Shown: positions 10,635-20,157, counted from the stretch's first letter. The stretch is DNA of 64,000 nt from an uncultured Chloroflexota bacterium (GCA_903914955.1 CAIWRB010000345.1:1-64000); one strand, 5' to 3'. Numbers and translations are program-made. Notes: generated by a model not told the origin, from the letters alone.

Positions 10635-12017
10635 ATGAAGAGCACTTTTTCAGGCTGGCGCTACCTTTGGAAATCGGAAGATATTCGCCGCAAATTGATC
10701 ATTACTTTTGTCCTGCTGGCGCTTTATCGCCTTGCGGCGAATGTGCCTGCGCCCGGTGTAAATTTTGCTGTACTCGCAGCTTTCCGTAGCTCAGCAGCTA
10801 GCGGCGGAAACTTCCTTGATTTTCTTGACCTGCTCTCTGGAGGAACGGTCTCCAACTTCTCATTGTTATCAATGGGTGTGTACCCGTATATTACCGCGCA
10901 GATCATTTTACAATTATTGATCCCGATCATTCCAGCCTTACAACGCAGAATGGAAGAAGATCCACGGGAAGCTCGCCGTTGGCAGGAAAAGTGGACGTAT
11001 TATCTTGCCGTCCCAATGGCCGCACTTTCTGCCATTGGACAGATCAACATCTTCAATTCGTTATCTCTCAGGTCTACTGTTGGGCAGAAAATAATTGAAT
11101 TTGGCTTTACCTCTAACCTCTGGCTTCAATCATTAACCGTTCTTCTCGCAATGACAGCTGGGACAATGTTCGCCATTTGGCTCGGTGAGTTGATCTCCGA
11201 ATATGGAATTCGTGGTCAGGGACTTTCCCTGATCATCTTTGCAGGGATCGTTTCGCGGATGCCCGCAAATCTGGCATCTCTTCTAGCCGATAAAGATACT
11301 GCGTTGTTCATGTTTATCTTTACCATCGTGATTATCGTCCTGACAGTGTTTGCCATCGTTTATGTGCAGCAGGGTCGGCGTAACGTGCCTGTGATGTATC
11401 CGGGCCGTCGTATGGGAAATCGAATGTCAATGCCAGTTAAAGGCACACTGCCTTTGATGGTGAATCTCTCCGGTATGATCCCGTTGATTTTCGCGAGCGC
11501 CATTCTACAATTTCCGACCATCCTTGCCAGTTATTTTACGAGTAATGCAAACGCGGGTGTCGCGGCATTTTTTACAAGTGTGCAGAACTTCTTTGGAGGC
11601 ACCGGTACAAGCAATTGGGGTTACTGGACTCTGTACTTCTTTATGGTGGTAATTTTCACCTTCTTCTACACCTCTGTTTTGTTCGATCAACAGAATTATG
11701 GAGATAATTTGAAGAAATCTGGCGCGACCGTTCCCGGTGTTCATACCGGTGCCCCCACTCAAAAATATTTGAGCACGGTGCAGCGGCGCATTACCCTGCC
11801 AGGCGCTGTTTTCCTCGGCATAGTCGCAATCATGCCATTTCTGCTCGGTTTATTATTAAAATTGATCAATCTGGGTGCCGCAAGTTCTCAAACCAATGTG
11901 TTCCTTGTTTCATCTTCAGGTTTACTGATTGTCGTTGGTGTGGTTCGTGATACCTTCATGAACATCGATGCAGAACTAAAATTACACGGATATCAAGATT
12001 CACTTCTAGTTCGCTAA
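10635..12017 (+). CDS. secY: Preprotein translocase subunit SecY
   Basis: NFLDFLDLLSGGTVSNFSLLSMGVYPYITAQIILQLL; multi-TM; synteny. Confidence 0.97.
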   Translation: MKSTFSGWRYLWKSEDIRRKLIITFVLLALYRLAANVPAPGVNFAVLAAFRSSAASGGNFLDFLDLLSGGTVSNFSLLSMGVYPYITAQIILQLLIPIIPALQRRMEEDPREARRWQEKWTYYLAVPMAALSAIGQINIFNSLSLRSTVGQKIIEFGFTSNLWLQSLTVLLAMTAGTMFAIWLGELISEYGIRGQGLSLIIFAGIVSRMPANLASLLADKDTALFMFIFTIVIIVLTVFAIVYVQQGRRNVPVMYPGRRMGNRMSMPVKGTLPLMVNLSGMIPLIFASAILQFPTILASYFTSNANAGVAAFFTSVQNFFGGTGTSNWGYWTLYFFMVVIFTFFYTSVLFDQQNYGDNLKKSGATVPGVHTGAPTQKYLSTVQRRITLPGAVFLGIVAIMPFLLGLLLKLINLGAASSQTNVFLVSSSGLLIVVGVVRDTFMNIDAELKLHGYQDSLLVR

Positions 12018-12027
12018 GGAGAGTCTT

Positions 12028-12678
12028 ATGGCCACCTTTATCGTCCTGCTCGGTCCACCCGGTGTTGGTAAAGGAACTCAGGCCAAGATATTGGCCAATG
12101 CGAAAAAACTCGCACACATCTCTTCCGGAGATCTTTTTCGCGAGCACATTAAAAACCAAACAGAACTCGGCAAACACGCCAAGCTTTTTATTGATAGAGG
12201 CGAATTGGTGCCGGATGACGTGACCATAGGGATGATCCGTGAACGCCTAAGTTATGCAGACTGTAAGCCTGGCGCGATCCTCGACGGATTTCCACGCACT
12301 CCGATACAGGCTGTGGCTCTTGAAAAAATGCTGGCTGAATTTGACGGACAGGTGAATATAGTTCCTTATATTACAGCTCCCGAGTCAGTGGTTGTCGGAC
12401 GGATCAGCGGGCGTTGGACCTGCCGCTTAAATGGTCATGTTTATCATCAAATGTTTAATCCGCCAAAGCAGGTTGGCGTTTGTGATATTGACAGTTCTGA
12501 GTTGTATCAACGCGATGATGACAAAGTGGAAACTGTAACAATTCGAATCCGCGTTTACCTTGAGCAAACAATACCACTGGTCGAGTATTATCGAAAAAGC
12601 GGTAAATTGGTTGAACTTAATGGTGCGCAAGCTGTGGAGCAAGTATCAAAAGACTTGTGCCAAGTAGTAAAAAATTAA
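12028..12678 (+). CDS. adk: Adenylate kinase
   Basis: LLGPPGVGKGTQAKIL; DGFPRTPIQA; SGRWTCRLNGHVYH lid. Confidence 0.95.
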   Translation: MATFIVLLGPPGVGKGTQAKILANAKKLAHISSGDLFREHIKNQTELGKHAKLFIDRGELVPDDVTIGMIRERLSYADCKPGAILDGFPRTPIQAVALEKMLAEFDGQVNIVPYITAPESVVVGRISGRWTCRLNGHVYHQMFNPPKQVGVCDIDSSELYQRDDDKVETVTIRIRVYLEQTIPLVEYYRKSGKLVELNGAQAVEQVSKDLCQVVKN

Positions 12679-12691
12679 TTTTGTGAGTATG

Positions 12692-12711
12692 CAAAGCCTG
12701 AAAAGGCTTTG
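12692..12711 (+). promoter_or_regulatory. GAAA-capped hairpin in the adk-map spacer
   Basis: caaagcct-gaaa-aggctttg, 8-bp perfect stem. Confidence 0.6.
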
Positions 12712-12732
12712 TTGAAAAGTAGGTTTGATCCA

Positions 12733-13503
12733 ATGAGTTCGGAACGCCAGATCAATGTTAAAAGTCCTGCTGAAATCAAGATCATGCGTGAAGCAGGCCG
12801 TATCAATGCAACCGTTTTGGCCGCAGTGAAAGAACGTTTACAACCCAATGTGACAACAGCTGACCTCAACGCGGCTGCTGAGGAAGTGCTGAAGTCACAC
12901 GGATGCATATCGCCATTCAAAGGTTATGGCCTCCCGCCGTTCCCTGCATCCATCACCGTCTGTATCAATGACGAGATGGTGCACGGTATCCCACACCCTA
13001 AACGTAAGCTGAAGGAAGGGGATATCGTCTCGATCGATTGTGGTACGATCTTTGAAGGATTTGTTGCAGACTCAGCTTTCACCGCCGGAGTCGGGGAGAT
13101 TTCTCCTCAGGCGACAAAACTGCTTGAAGTCACTGAAGGCGCGTTATTTGCTGGAATAGAATTTATGCGCAAAGGTAAACGCACAGGTGACATCTCGGCA
13201 GCGATACAAAATTATGTAGAAAGCCACGGCTTCCATGTGACACGTGAATATACCGGACATGGCGTCGGACGGAAAATGCATGAAGGTCCGCAGGTACCCA
13301 ATATCGGTATAGCGGGAAGCGGCATGTTACTCCGCCCAGGGTTGACAATAGCACTTGAGCCGATGGTTCTTATTGGGACGCACGAAACCCGCGTCCTTCC
13401 AGATAAATGGACGGTTGCTTCTGCAGATGGTTCCTTGACGGCGCACTTTGAACATACGATTGCCGTCACCGAAGGAGAACCTCTTCTCCTTACTGTCTTG
13501 TGA
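12733..13503 (+). CDS. map: Type I methionine aminopeptidase
   Basis: IMREAGRINATVLAAV; GHGVGRKMHEGPQVPN; ATG 12733 preferred over the TTG at 12709. Confidence 0.94.
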   Translation: MSSERQINVKSPAEIKIMREAGRINATVLAAVKERLQPNVTTADLNAAAEEVLKSHGCISPFKGYGLPPFPASITVCINDEMVHGIPHPKRKLKEGDIVSIDCGTIFEGFVADSAFTAGVGEISPQATKLLEVTEGALFAGIEFMRKGKRTGDISAAIQNYVESHGFHVTREYTGHGVGRKMHEGPQVPNIGIAGSGMLLRPGLTIALEPMVLIGTHETRVLPDKWTVASADGSLTAHFEHTIAVTEGEPLLLTVL

Positions 13504-13532
13504 ACGAATTTGCAAGAAGCCGTACCAAAATG

Positions 13533-13561
13533 TAGACGGATAGAAAAATAACTAGTATAAT
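13533..13561 (+). promoter_or_regulatory. Candidate sigma70-type internal promoter upstream of rpmJ
   Basis: TATAAT at 13556-13561, weak -35 TAGACG 17 bp upstream. Confidence 0.4.
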
Positions 13562-13610
13562 TAGACCTTTGGCTGTCATAAGACAAGCCGCAAGTAAGGA
13601 GATTTGAATT

Positions 13611-13724
13611 ATGAAAGTTTCGCCCTCCATTCGCAAACGTTGTGCCAAGTGCCGTATTGTTCGGCGCAAGGGAGTAATCTTTATCATTTGCGAAAATCCA
13701 AAACATAAACAGAGACAGGGGTAG
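13611..13724 (+). CDS. rpmJ: 50S ribosomal protein L36 (37 aa, absent from the supplied ORF track)
   Basis: [39 protein letters not shown] taaggag. Confidence 0.95.
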   Translation: MKVSPSIRKRCAKCRIVRRKGVIFIICENPKHKQRQG

Positions 13725-13735
13725 TGTGGTGACTT

Positions 13736-14122
13736 ATGGCGAGAATTGAAGGTGTTGATCTACCCCGCAATAAGCGGGTTGAAGTTGGCCTGACATACCT
13801 TTTTGGTATTGGACCAACCCGTGCGCATAAGATTTTGGCTCAAACCAAAGTCAATCCTGATACGCGCATCAAAGACCTCAGCGAAGCGGATACTGCCGCG
13901 ATTCGCGAATTTATTTCGAAAAACTTCAAAGTCGAAGGCGACTTGCGCCGCGAAGTTCAGTTGAACATTAAGCGCCTTATCGAAATTGGCTCTTATCGCG
14001 GCTTGCGTCATCGTCGTAACCTGCCTGTAAGAGGCCAGCGCACGAAAACTAATGCGCGTGTTCGTAAAGGCACCAAGAAAACTGTTGCCGGTCGTGGTCG
14101 TCGTAAGGGCGGCAAGAAGTAA
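13736..14122 (+). CDS. rpsM: 30S ribosomal protein S13
   Basis: [25 protein letters not shown]. Confidence 0.97.
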   Translation: MARIEGVDLPRNKRVEVGLTYLFGIGPTRAHKILAQTKVNPDTRIKDLSEADTAAIREFISKNFKVEGDLRREVQLNIKRLIEIGSYRGLRHRRNLPVRGQRTKTNARVRKGTKKTVAGRGRRKGGKK

Positions 14123-14145
14123 TCCTGTCCGAAAGGTAAAAAAAA

Positions 14146-14550
14146 ATGGCTCAGAGTGTTCGTTCCACCCGCCGCCCATCGGGCGCAAAAAAAGGGAAGC
14201 GTACCCTGTCCTCCGGACAGGTGCATATTTTTGCTTCCTTCAATAATACGATTGTGACTGTTACTGATACCGAAGGCAACACAATTTCCTGGGGTTCTGC
14301 TGGATCCGCTGGTTTCAAAGGTTCTCGCAAGAGCACACCTTTTGCCGCCCGCCTTGCCGCTGAACAGGCATTAAAGGCCGCCCAACAATTGGGGTTGCAG
14401 GATGTCGAGCTTTTTGTAAAAGGTCCCGGCCCTGGCCGTGAGAATGCAATTCGTGCTGTTCAAGCCATGGGCTTGAGAGTCCGCTCTATTTCGGATATTA
14501 CACCGGTACCGCACAATGGTTGCCGTCCTCCGAAAAAGCGACGCGTGTAA
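14146..14550 (+). CDS. rpsK: 30S ribosomal protein S11
   Basis: [43 protein letters not shown]. Confidence 0.97.
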   Translation: MAQSVRSTRRPSGAKKGKRTLSSGQVHIFASFNNTIVTVTDTEGNTISWGSAGSAGFKGSRKSTPFAARLAAEQALKAAQQLGLQDVELFVKGPGPGRENAIRAVQAMGLRVRSISDITPVPHNGCRPPKKRRV

Positions 14551-14569
14551 TAAATGAGGTTGTACCTAT

Positions 14570-15235
14570 ATGGCTAAAAATTTAAGTCCAGTTTGTAAAC
14601 TTTGTCGGCGCGAAGGCGAGAAACTTTTCCTAAAAGGTGAGCGTTGTTTCACGCCAAAATGCTCCTTTGAAAAGCGCGACTTTGCTCCAGGTCAGCATGG
14701 CCGTACCGCAGGAAAAGGTGGCGGTAAAGGTAAAGGCATGGGAACAGGACGCGTTTCCGACTTTGCCCGTCAGTTGCGCGCCAAACAGAAAGCCCGCCGC
14801 ATCTATGGTGTGATGGAACGTCAGTTCCGCCGTTATTATGACGCTGCCATTACGCGACGCGGTTTGACAGGTTTGAACCTGCTTCAGATCCTTGAGTCAC
14901 GCCTCGACAACGTGGTGTTCCGATTGGGATTTGCATCCAGCCGTTCACAAGCACGCTTGCTCGTTGCGCATGGTCATTTCACAGTAAATGGTCGCCGCGC
15001 AGATGTACCTTCCATGCTTCTCAGTGAAGGTGACGCAGTCAGCGTGCGCGAAGGTTCTGGTAAGTTGACCTACTTCAAAGACCTGAACGCATACACTGAA
15101 AAGCGCAATGCTCCAAGTTGGCTCAGCCGCGATATTGCATCCATGGCTGGATCTGTGGCTCGCATGCCAGAACGCGCTGAAATTGACGGAAGTCTCGACG
15201 AGCAGTTGATTGTCGAATACTACTCCAGACGCTAA
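14570..15235 (+). CDS. rpsD: 30S ribosomal protein S4
   Basis: PVCKLCRREGEKLFLKGERC; ESRLDNVVFRLGFA. Confidence 0.97.
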   Translation: MAKNLSPVCKLCRREGEKLFLKGERCFTPKCSFEKRDFAPGQHGRTAGKGGGKGKGMGTGRVSDFARQLRAKQKARRIYGVMERQFRRYYDAAITRRGLTGLNLLQILESRLDNVVFRLGFASSRSQARLLVAHGHFTVNGRRADVPSMLLSEGDAVSVREGSGKLTYFKDLNAYTEKRNAPSWLSRDIASMAGSVARMPERAEIDGSLDEQLIVEYYSRR

Positions 15236-15245
15236 ATCTCCAGTT

Positions 15246-15286
15246 GCGCAACGGGTCGGACGTAAGTCTGGTTTTCGACCCGGCGC
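15246..15286 (+). promoter_or_regulatory. Structured spacer between rpsD and rpoA
   Basis: gcgc-aa-cgggtcg-(gac-gtaa-gtc)-tggtttt-cgacccg-gcgc nested stems. Confidence 0.55.
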
Positions 15287-15310
15287 ATTATTCAAAGGGA
15301 CAGGTGAATC

Positions 15311-16282
15311 GTGACCGGTATTCTCACGAACATGGTTATGCCAAAAATCGAGCGCGAAGCTGAAGCTCGAAATTATGGCAAATTCACAATTAGCCCGCTA
15401 GAGGGTGGCTACGGTGTGACGTTAGGCAATGCTCTTCGCCGCGTCCTGCTTTCCTCTCTGGAAGGCACCGCTATTTCCTCCATACGAATCGCGGATGTAC
15501 TTCACGAATTCAGTGACATCCCAGGCGTACGCGAAGACGTTATTCAGGTTATGCTGCAGGTCAAACAGATCCGCATCAAAATGGATGGCGTGGACAGCGC
15601 TCGTATGCAGTTGGAAGTACGCGGAGAAGGAACGGTCACTGCGGCGGATATTATTACTCCAGCCGAGATCGAGATCGTCAATCCTGAAACATATCTATTC
15701 ACTGTGGATGGAGCCAAGACCAAGCACGATATCGAATTCGTGGTTGAACGTGGCCGTGGTTATTCTCCCTCCAATGAACGCGCCGGACATATGCCCATTG
15801 GCGAACTTCCAGTGGATGCGATCTACAGCCCGGTCAAACGTGTCAATTGGGAAGTGGCATCTGCCCGTGTGGGACAGAGCCAAAATTACGACAAATTGAT
15901 TTTAGAGATCTGGACAGACGGAACCATTTCACCGGAACGCGCACTCAGTTCCTCGGCCCGCATTCTTATTGACCATTTGCGATACGTCGCGGGTATCAAT
16001 GAAGAAATGCTGGCAGTGGCTATCGAGCGCGAATCTTCGGGAAGCCGTCTGAGCAGTGAACTGGCCGAAACGCCAGTGGAAGCCCTTGACCTGTCTGTTC
16101 GCGTCTTCAACTCCTTGAAGCGTACCGGCATCACCAATGTAGGTGATGTGCTCGACCTTCTTGAAAAGGGAGAGACCGCAGTCATGTCCATCCGCAACTT
16201 TGGCGAAAAGAGTCTCGATGAACTTCGTGATAAGATGCGTGAAAAGGGCTTTATGAAAGACGATACATCCTCGGAGAGTTAG
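15311..16282 (+). CDS. rpoA: DNA-directed RNA polymerase subunit alpha
   Basis: PLEGGYGVTLGNALRRVLLSSLEGTAI; C-terminal CTD RNFGEKSLDELRDKM. Confidence 0.97.
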   Translation: MTGILTNMVMPKIEREAEARNYGKFTISPLEGGYGVTLGNALRRVLLSSLEGTAISSIRIADVLHEFSDIPGVREDVIQVMLQVKQIRIKMDGVDSARMQLEVRGEGTVTAADIITPAEIEIVNPETYLFTVDGAKTKHDIEFVVERGRGYSPSNERAGHMPIGELPVDAIYSPVKRVNWEVASARVGQSQNYDKLILEIWTDGTISPERALSSSARILIDHLRYVAGINEEMLAVAIERESSGSRLSSELAETPVEALDLSVRVFNSLKRTGITNVGDVLDLLEKGETAVMSIRNFGEKSLDELRDKMREKGFMKDDTSSES

Positions 16283-16284
16283 AG

Positions 16285-16662
16285 ATGCGACATTCAGTAG
16301 CAGGTTACACATTAGGACGCAGAAAAGGCGCACGAATTGCCCTTCGACGCAACCTGATCAAACAGTTCTTTACGCATGAGCGTATTCAAACCACCAAAGC
16401 CAAAGCCGCCGCCATTCGTGGTGACGCTGAGCGCTTGATCACATTGGCCCGCAACAGCGCAAATGGCACAGATGTGCAAAAACTTAACGCGCGCCGTCTG
16501 GCTATTTCGAGATTGGGAGACAACCAACTCATCAAACGCTTGTTCGATGAGATCGCCCCCCGTTTTGCAACCCGCCCCGGTGGTTATACTCGTGTGCTGA
16601 AACTTGGCCCACGTCACGGCGATGCGGCCGAAATGGTACTTCTTGAGTTGGTTGAAGAGTAG
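16285..16662 (+). CDS. rplQ: 50S ribosomal protein L17
   Basis: MRHSVAGYTLGRRKGARIALRRNLIKQFFTHERIQTT. Confidence 0.96.
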   Translation: MRHSVAGYTLGRRKGARIALRRNLIKQFFTHERIQTTKAKAAAIRGDAERLITLARNSANGTDVQKLNARRLAISRLGDNQLIKRLFDEIAPRFATRPGGYTRVLKLGPRHGDAAEMVLLELVEE

Positions 16663-16691
16663 TTTGTAACAGCGGCTTTGGCCGCTATGCA

Positions 16692-17438
16692 ATGGCACGT
16701 TACCAAGTGATCCTCGCCTACGACGGCACCGGTTTTACCGGAAGTCAGCGACAGGCGAACTCCCGAACCGTGCAGGGCGAGTTGGAAAAAGCGCTTTGCA
16801 AACTCGGCTGGCTTGACCGGGCGATCCTTATGGCTGGCCGGACAGATACAGGAGTTCACGCAACCGGGCAGGTGGCCGCTTTTGATCTTGAATGGAAGCA
16901 CTCAGCAGATAAACTGCTTTGGGCTCTCAATAAGCACCTTCCATCAGACCTGGTTGTCAAAAATGCATCGCTAGCCTCGGCAGATTTTCATCCGCGTTTT
17001 GATGCCACCTCACGGGAGTATCGCTACCGGGTGTTTTTCGAACCGATCCGTGACCCGCTGCGGAGTAAATTCCTGTGGCGCACATGGCCTGCTGTAGATG
17101 AAGATGCGCTCAAGCGGAATGCAAGCATCTTCACCGGAAAACATGATTTTGCAGCCATTGGTTCAAGGACGACGCCCAAAGGCACGACCGTGCGCACGCT
17201 GACAAAAGCCGAATGGAAGAAAATGCCAGATGGTGAGTGGCAGTTCGAAGTCAGAGCGGATGCGTTTTTATATCGCATGGTACGAAGATTGGTTTTTGTA
17301 CAAGTGGCGGTCGCTCAGGGAAGAAGCTCGATTGAGAAAGTCAGGCATGCCTTAATAAAGCATGAAGAACTTATCGCTGGGCTGGCTCCCGCACACGGAC
17401 TGACGCTGGTTGAAGTAACGTATGGATCACATGATTAG
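16692..17438 (+). CDS. truA: tRNA pseudouridine(38-40) synthase TruA
   Basis: LAYDGTGFTGSQRQ; AGRTDTGVHATGQVAAF. Confidence 0.94.
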   Translation: MARYQVILAYDGTGFTGSQRQANSRTVQGELEKALCKLGWLDRAILMAGRTDTGVHATGQVAAFDLEWKHSADKLLWALNKHLPSDLVVKNASLASADFHPRFDATSREYRYRVFFEPIRDPLRSKFLWRTWPAVDEDALKRNASIFTGKHDFAAIGSRTTPKGTTVRTLTKAEWKKMPDGEWQFEVRADAFLYRMVRRLVFVQVAVAQGRSSIEKVRHALIKHEELIAGLAPAHGLTLVEVTYGSHD

Positions 17439-17451
17439 ATTATGAAACGGA

Positions 17452-17904
17452 GTGACAAAAGTGCAACAGAAAACATATTATCCGAAAGCCGCTGAAATTC
17501 AGCGCGACTGGGTTGTAATAGATGCCGAAGGGCAGACTCTGGGACGCCTTGCCGCGCGCATCGCGCATGTCTTGCTTGGCAAACACAAACCTACCTTTAC
17601 TCCTGGCGTGGAGATGGGAGATTTTGTGGTCGTGGTCAATACTGAGAAGGTTACAGTGACCGGCACCAGAACCCATAGCAAACTGGAAAGCAAGATCTAC
17701 TATAGTCACTCAGGTTATCCGGGCGGCTTGAAGAGCATTTCCCTGCGAGATCAACTTGCCCAACACCCAGACCGCGCCCTTCGTGACGCCGTTTGGGGCA
17801 TGCTCCCACACAACCGCATGGGACGTTCCACGCTTAAGCATTTGAAGATCTATGCTGGCCCCAATCATCCGCACCAAGTGCAAACCCCGAAAGTTACGGG
17901 ATAA
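17452..17904 (+). CDS. rplM: 50S ribosomal protein L13
   Basis: [42 protein letters not shown]. Confidence 0.96.
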   Translation: MTKVQQKTYYPKAAEIQRDWVVIDAEGQTLGRLAARIAHVLLGKHKPTFTPGVEMGDFVVVVNTEKVTVTGTRTHSKLESKIYYSHSGYPGGLKSISLRDQLAQHPDRALRDAVWGMLPHNRMGRSTLKHLKIYAGPNHPHQVQTPKVTG

Positions 17905-17918
17905 AGAGGTAAGTGAAT

Positions 17919-18311
17919 ATGGCTCAATATTATGAAGGCATTGGCCGTCGCAAGGAAAGCACCGCTCGCGTGCGCCTATCGACCGGTAGCGGTAAGTTCA
18001 CCATAAACGAAAAGGATTTCGCCGCATTTTTTACTCGCATGGGTGACCTCGAAGATACCATGCGGCCCTTTGGCGCAGTGGGTCAGGAAGCGACGAAATA
18101 TGATGTGAGCGTGCATATTAACGGCGGCGGTACCACCGGCCAAACCGAATCTGTCCGTCTCGGCATCGCCCGCGCGCTGCAACTCATCAACGCTGAATGG
18201 ACATCTGCCCTGCGCAAAAAAGGCTTGCTCACCCGTGACGCCCGCGTCAAGGAACGTAAAAAACCAGGCCTCAAGAAAGCACGCAAGGCTCCTACCTACA
18301 CCAAGCGTTAA
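17919..18311 (+). CDS. rpsI: 30S ribosomal protein S9
   Basis: YYEGIGRRKESTARVRL; C-terminal KAPTYTKR; ATG 17919. Confidence 0.96.
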   Translation: MAQYYEGIGRRKESTARVRLSTGSGKFTINEKDFAAFFTRMGDLEDTMRPFGAVGQEATKYDVSVHINGGGTTGQTESVRLGIARALQLINAEWTSALRKKGLLTRDARVKERKKPGLKKARKAPTYTKR

Positions 18312-18341
18312 TTTTTTTTTTTATAAACTCGAACTCAGTTC

Positions 18342-18378
18342 GTAATTGGTAATTCGTAATTTACGAATTACCAATTAC
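18342..18378. repeat. Perfect 18-bp inverted repeat, 1-nt spacer
   Basis: gtaattggtaattcgtaa-t-ttacgaattaccaattac. Confidence 0.9.
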
Positions 18379-18396
18379 CTTTTAACGGAGAAACAT

Positions 18397-19482
18397 ATGG
18401 ACTTCATACTTGTCGCGTCTGTTTTTGAGACATTGCGCATTACGCCGCCCTCTAAGCTGACTCTGCTCGAAGCGCATACTCTCGTGTCCGCGCATGTTCC
18501 GCCGTTTCCTCCAGATATTCCCGCTCTTTTGATAGGAATCGATTCGCGCGAGTTGGCTTTGCAAGTGAAGGAAATGTTGCTGGCTGTATATCCAAAAGAG
18601 CATGAGGTGTATCTACTCGAAGGTCAATTATCAAAGGTCGAGAGGCTCGGAGAATTCCAACCTTCAACCTTTGACTTTCAACCCTCAGTTTGTCTTTATC
18701 TTCCTTCGCTGGGTGAAGGGACATCTTTTGAATCCTTTGCCGAGATCGTGGCGCATTTACGCGCGCCGGATGGCTGCGTGTGGGACAAGGAACAGACTCA
18801 TGAATCCCTGCGGACACATCTGCTTGAAGAGACATACGAAACATTAGCCGCGATGGACGAAAATGACTCAGCTGGCATGCACGAGGAGTTTGGCGACTTG
18901 CTTTTGCAAATTGTATTGAACTCCCAAATTGCAAGCGAGATAGACACATTTTCAATGAATAAGGTTATCAAAGGAATTTACGACAAGATCGTGCGCCGTC
19001 ATCCACATGTGTTTGGTGAAGTGGAATTAAATAACGTCGATGGCGTTTTGCAAAATTGGGAGAAATTGAAAGAAAAAGAAAGAGGAAAGAAAAATGAGAA
19101 TAAGGGAATTTTAGATGGTGTTCCTTCAGCATTGCCTGCGCTGACTCAAGCGCTGGAATATCAAGATCGCGCAGCACGCGTTGGTTTTGACTGGCCTGAG
19201 ATAGATGGCGTGCTTGATAAGATCCGCGAAGAAATTGAGGAGATCAAACAGGCGCAGAATATTGATGAAGTGAAGGACGAGTTGGGTGACCTGTTTTTCG
19301 TGTTGGTCAATCTCGCGCGCTGGAAAAAAGTGGATGCTGAGTCCGCGCTGCGCGGGACTAATCTCAAATTCAAGAAACGTTTTGCTTATGTGGAACAAGG
19401 CGCGAAGAAGCAGGGCATGAATTTATCAGATATGACTTTAGAAGAGATGGATGCTTTATGGAATGAGGCGAAGAAGCTTTGA
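18397..19482 (+). CDS. mazG: MazG-family nucleotide pyrophosphohydrolase with partial tetrapyrrole-methylase-like N-terminal region
   Basis: CVWDKEQTHESLRTHLLEETYETLAAMDE, EEFGDLLLQIV, EEIEEIKQAQNIDEVKDELGDLFFVLVNLARW; ATG 18397. Confidence 0.88.
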   Translation: MDFILVASVFETLRITPPSKLTLLEAHTLVSAHVPPFPPDIPALLIGIDSRELALQVKEMLLAVYPKEHEVYLLEGQLSKVERLGEFQPSTFDFQPSVCLYLPSLGEGTSFESFAEIVAHLRAPDGCVWDKEQTHESLRTHLLEETYETLAAMDENDSAGMHEEFGDLLLQIVLNSQIASEIDTFSMNKVIKGIYDKIVRRHPHVFGEVELNNVDGVLQNWEKLKEKERGKKNENKGILDGVPSALPALTQALEYQDRAARVGFDWPEIDGVLDKIREEIEEIKQAQNIDEVKDELGDLFFVLVNLARWKKVDAESALRGTNLKFKKRFAYVEQGAKKQGMNLSDMTLEEMDALWNEAKKL

Positions 19483-19500
19483 TAGTAGGAACCCTTATCA

Positions 19501-20118
19501 TTATCCGCAGGTGAATCGCGCCAACATATCTTCAAATAGCGGGCTGGCGGTTTCGGCTTGCGGCGAATAAACCTTCCACGCGAAGACTCTATCAGCGCAA
19601 GTCCACGCGCCCGCGCCGCCAAACGGTAGCACCGAGGTGGCTGTAGCTGTGATCGCAGTGTACATCACATTCATATTGCGAATGAGCTTTACTTCCAAAT
19701 TACCATCACGGATATCAATATCTTCGAGAATCAGATCCAGCATGAATTCTGGATCAGCAGTGCCGGGCGCGACTTGCCAGATCACCTCGATAAAGAGACT
19801 GCCATTGAGGGCGGCGAGCATACCCTGCCCGTAGCTACTCGGTGCCAGTGGGTTTTGCTGTGCGCTGACATCGTACAAGGCCATGTCAATGGGATGACCG
19901 ATGCAGAATTGATATTCACAAAATAATCCTGTCAAATTGAAGGTTGTTGGCGAAGGAAAGGGCGTGGATAGCGGAAGGGGTGTGGCGGTTGCTATCGCCG
20001 CGAGAGTTGCGTCAACTGATTGGCGGATTTGTGTGTTGGGGTCAGGCGTTGTCGGCTTGGGCGAGCAGGATGCCAGTAGTAACAGAATCATAGCAAAGTT
20101 AAGAATGAAGTGTTTCAT
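19501..20118 (-). CDS. Hypothetical lipoprotein
   Basis: MKHFILNFAMILLLLASCSPKP lipobox; continuous 205-aa ORF. Confidence 0.7.
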   Translation of the reverse strand: MKHFILNFAMILLLLASCSPKPTTPDPNTQIRQSVDATLAAIATATPLPLSTPFPSPTTFNLTGLFCEYQFCIGHPIDMALYDVSAQQNPLAPSSYGQGMLAALNGSLFIEVIWQVAPGTADPEFMLDLILEDIDIRDGNLEVKLIRNMNVMYTAITATATSVLPFGGAGAWTCADRVFAWKVYSPQAETASPLFEDMLARFTCG

Positions 20119-20157
20119 CCAGTAATTTTATCCGAATTCCGATGACATATATCACTA

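Noticed and set aside
18346-18396. N-terminal extension of the mazG ORF
   Set aside because: It is a translation of the palindrome; ATG 18397 follows an SD-like aacggag.
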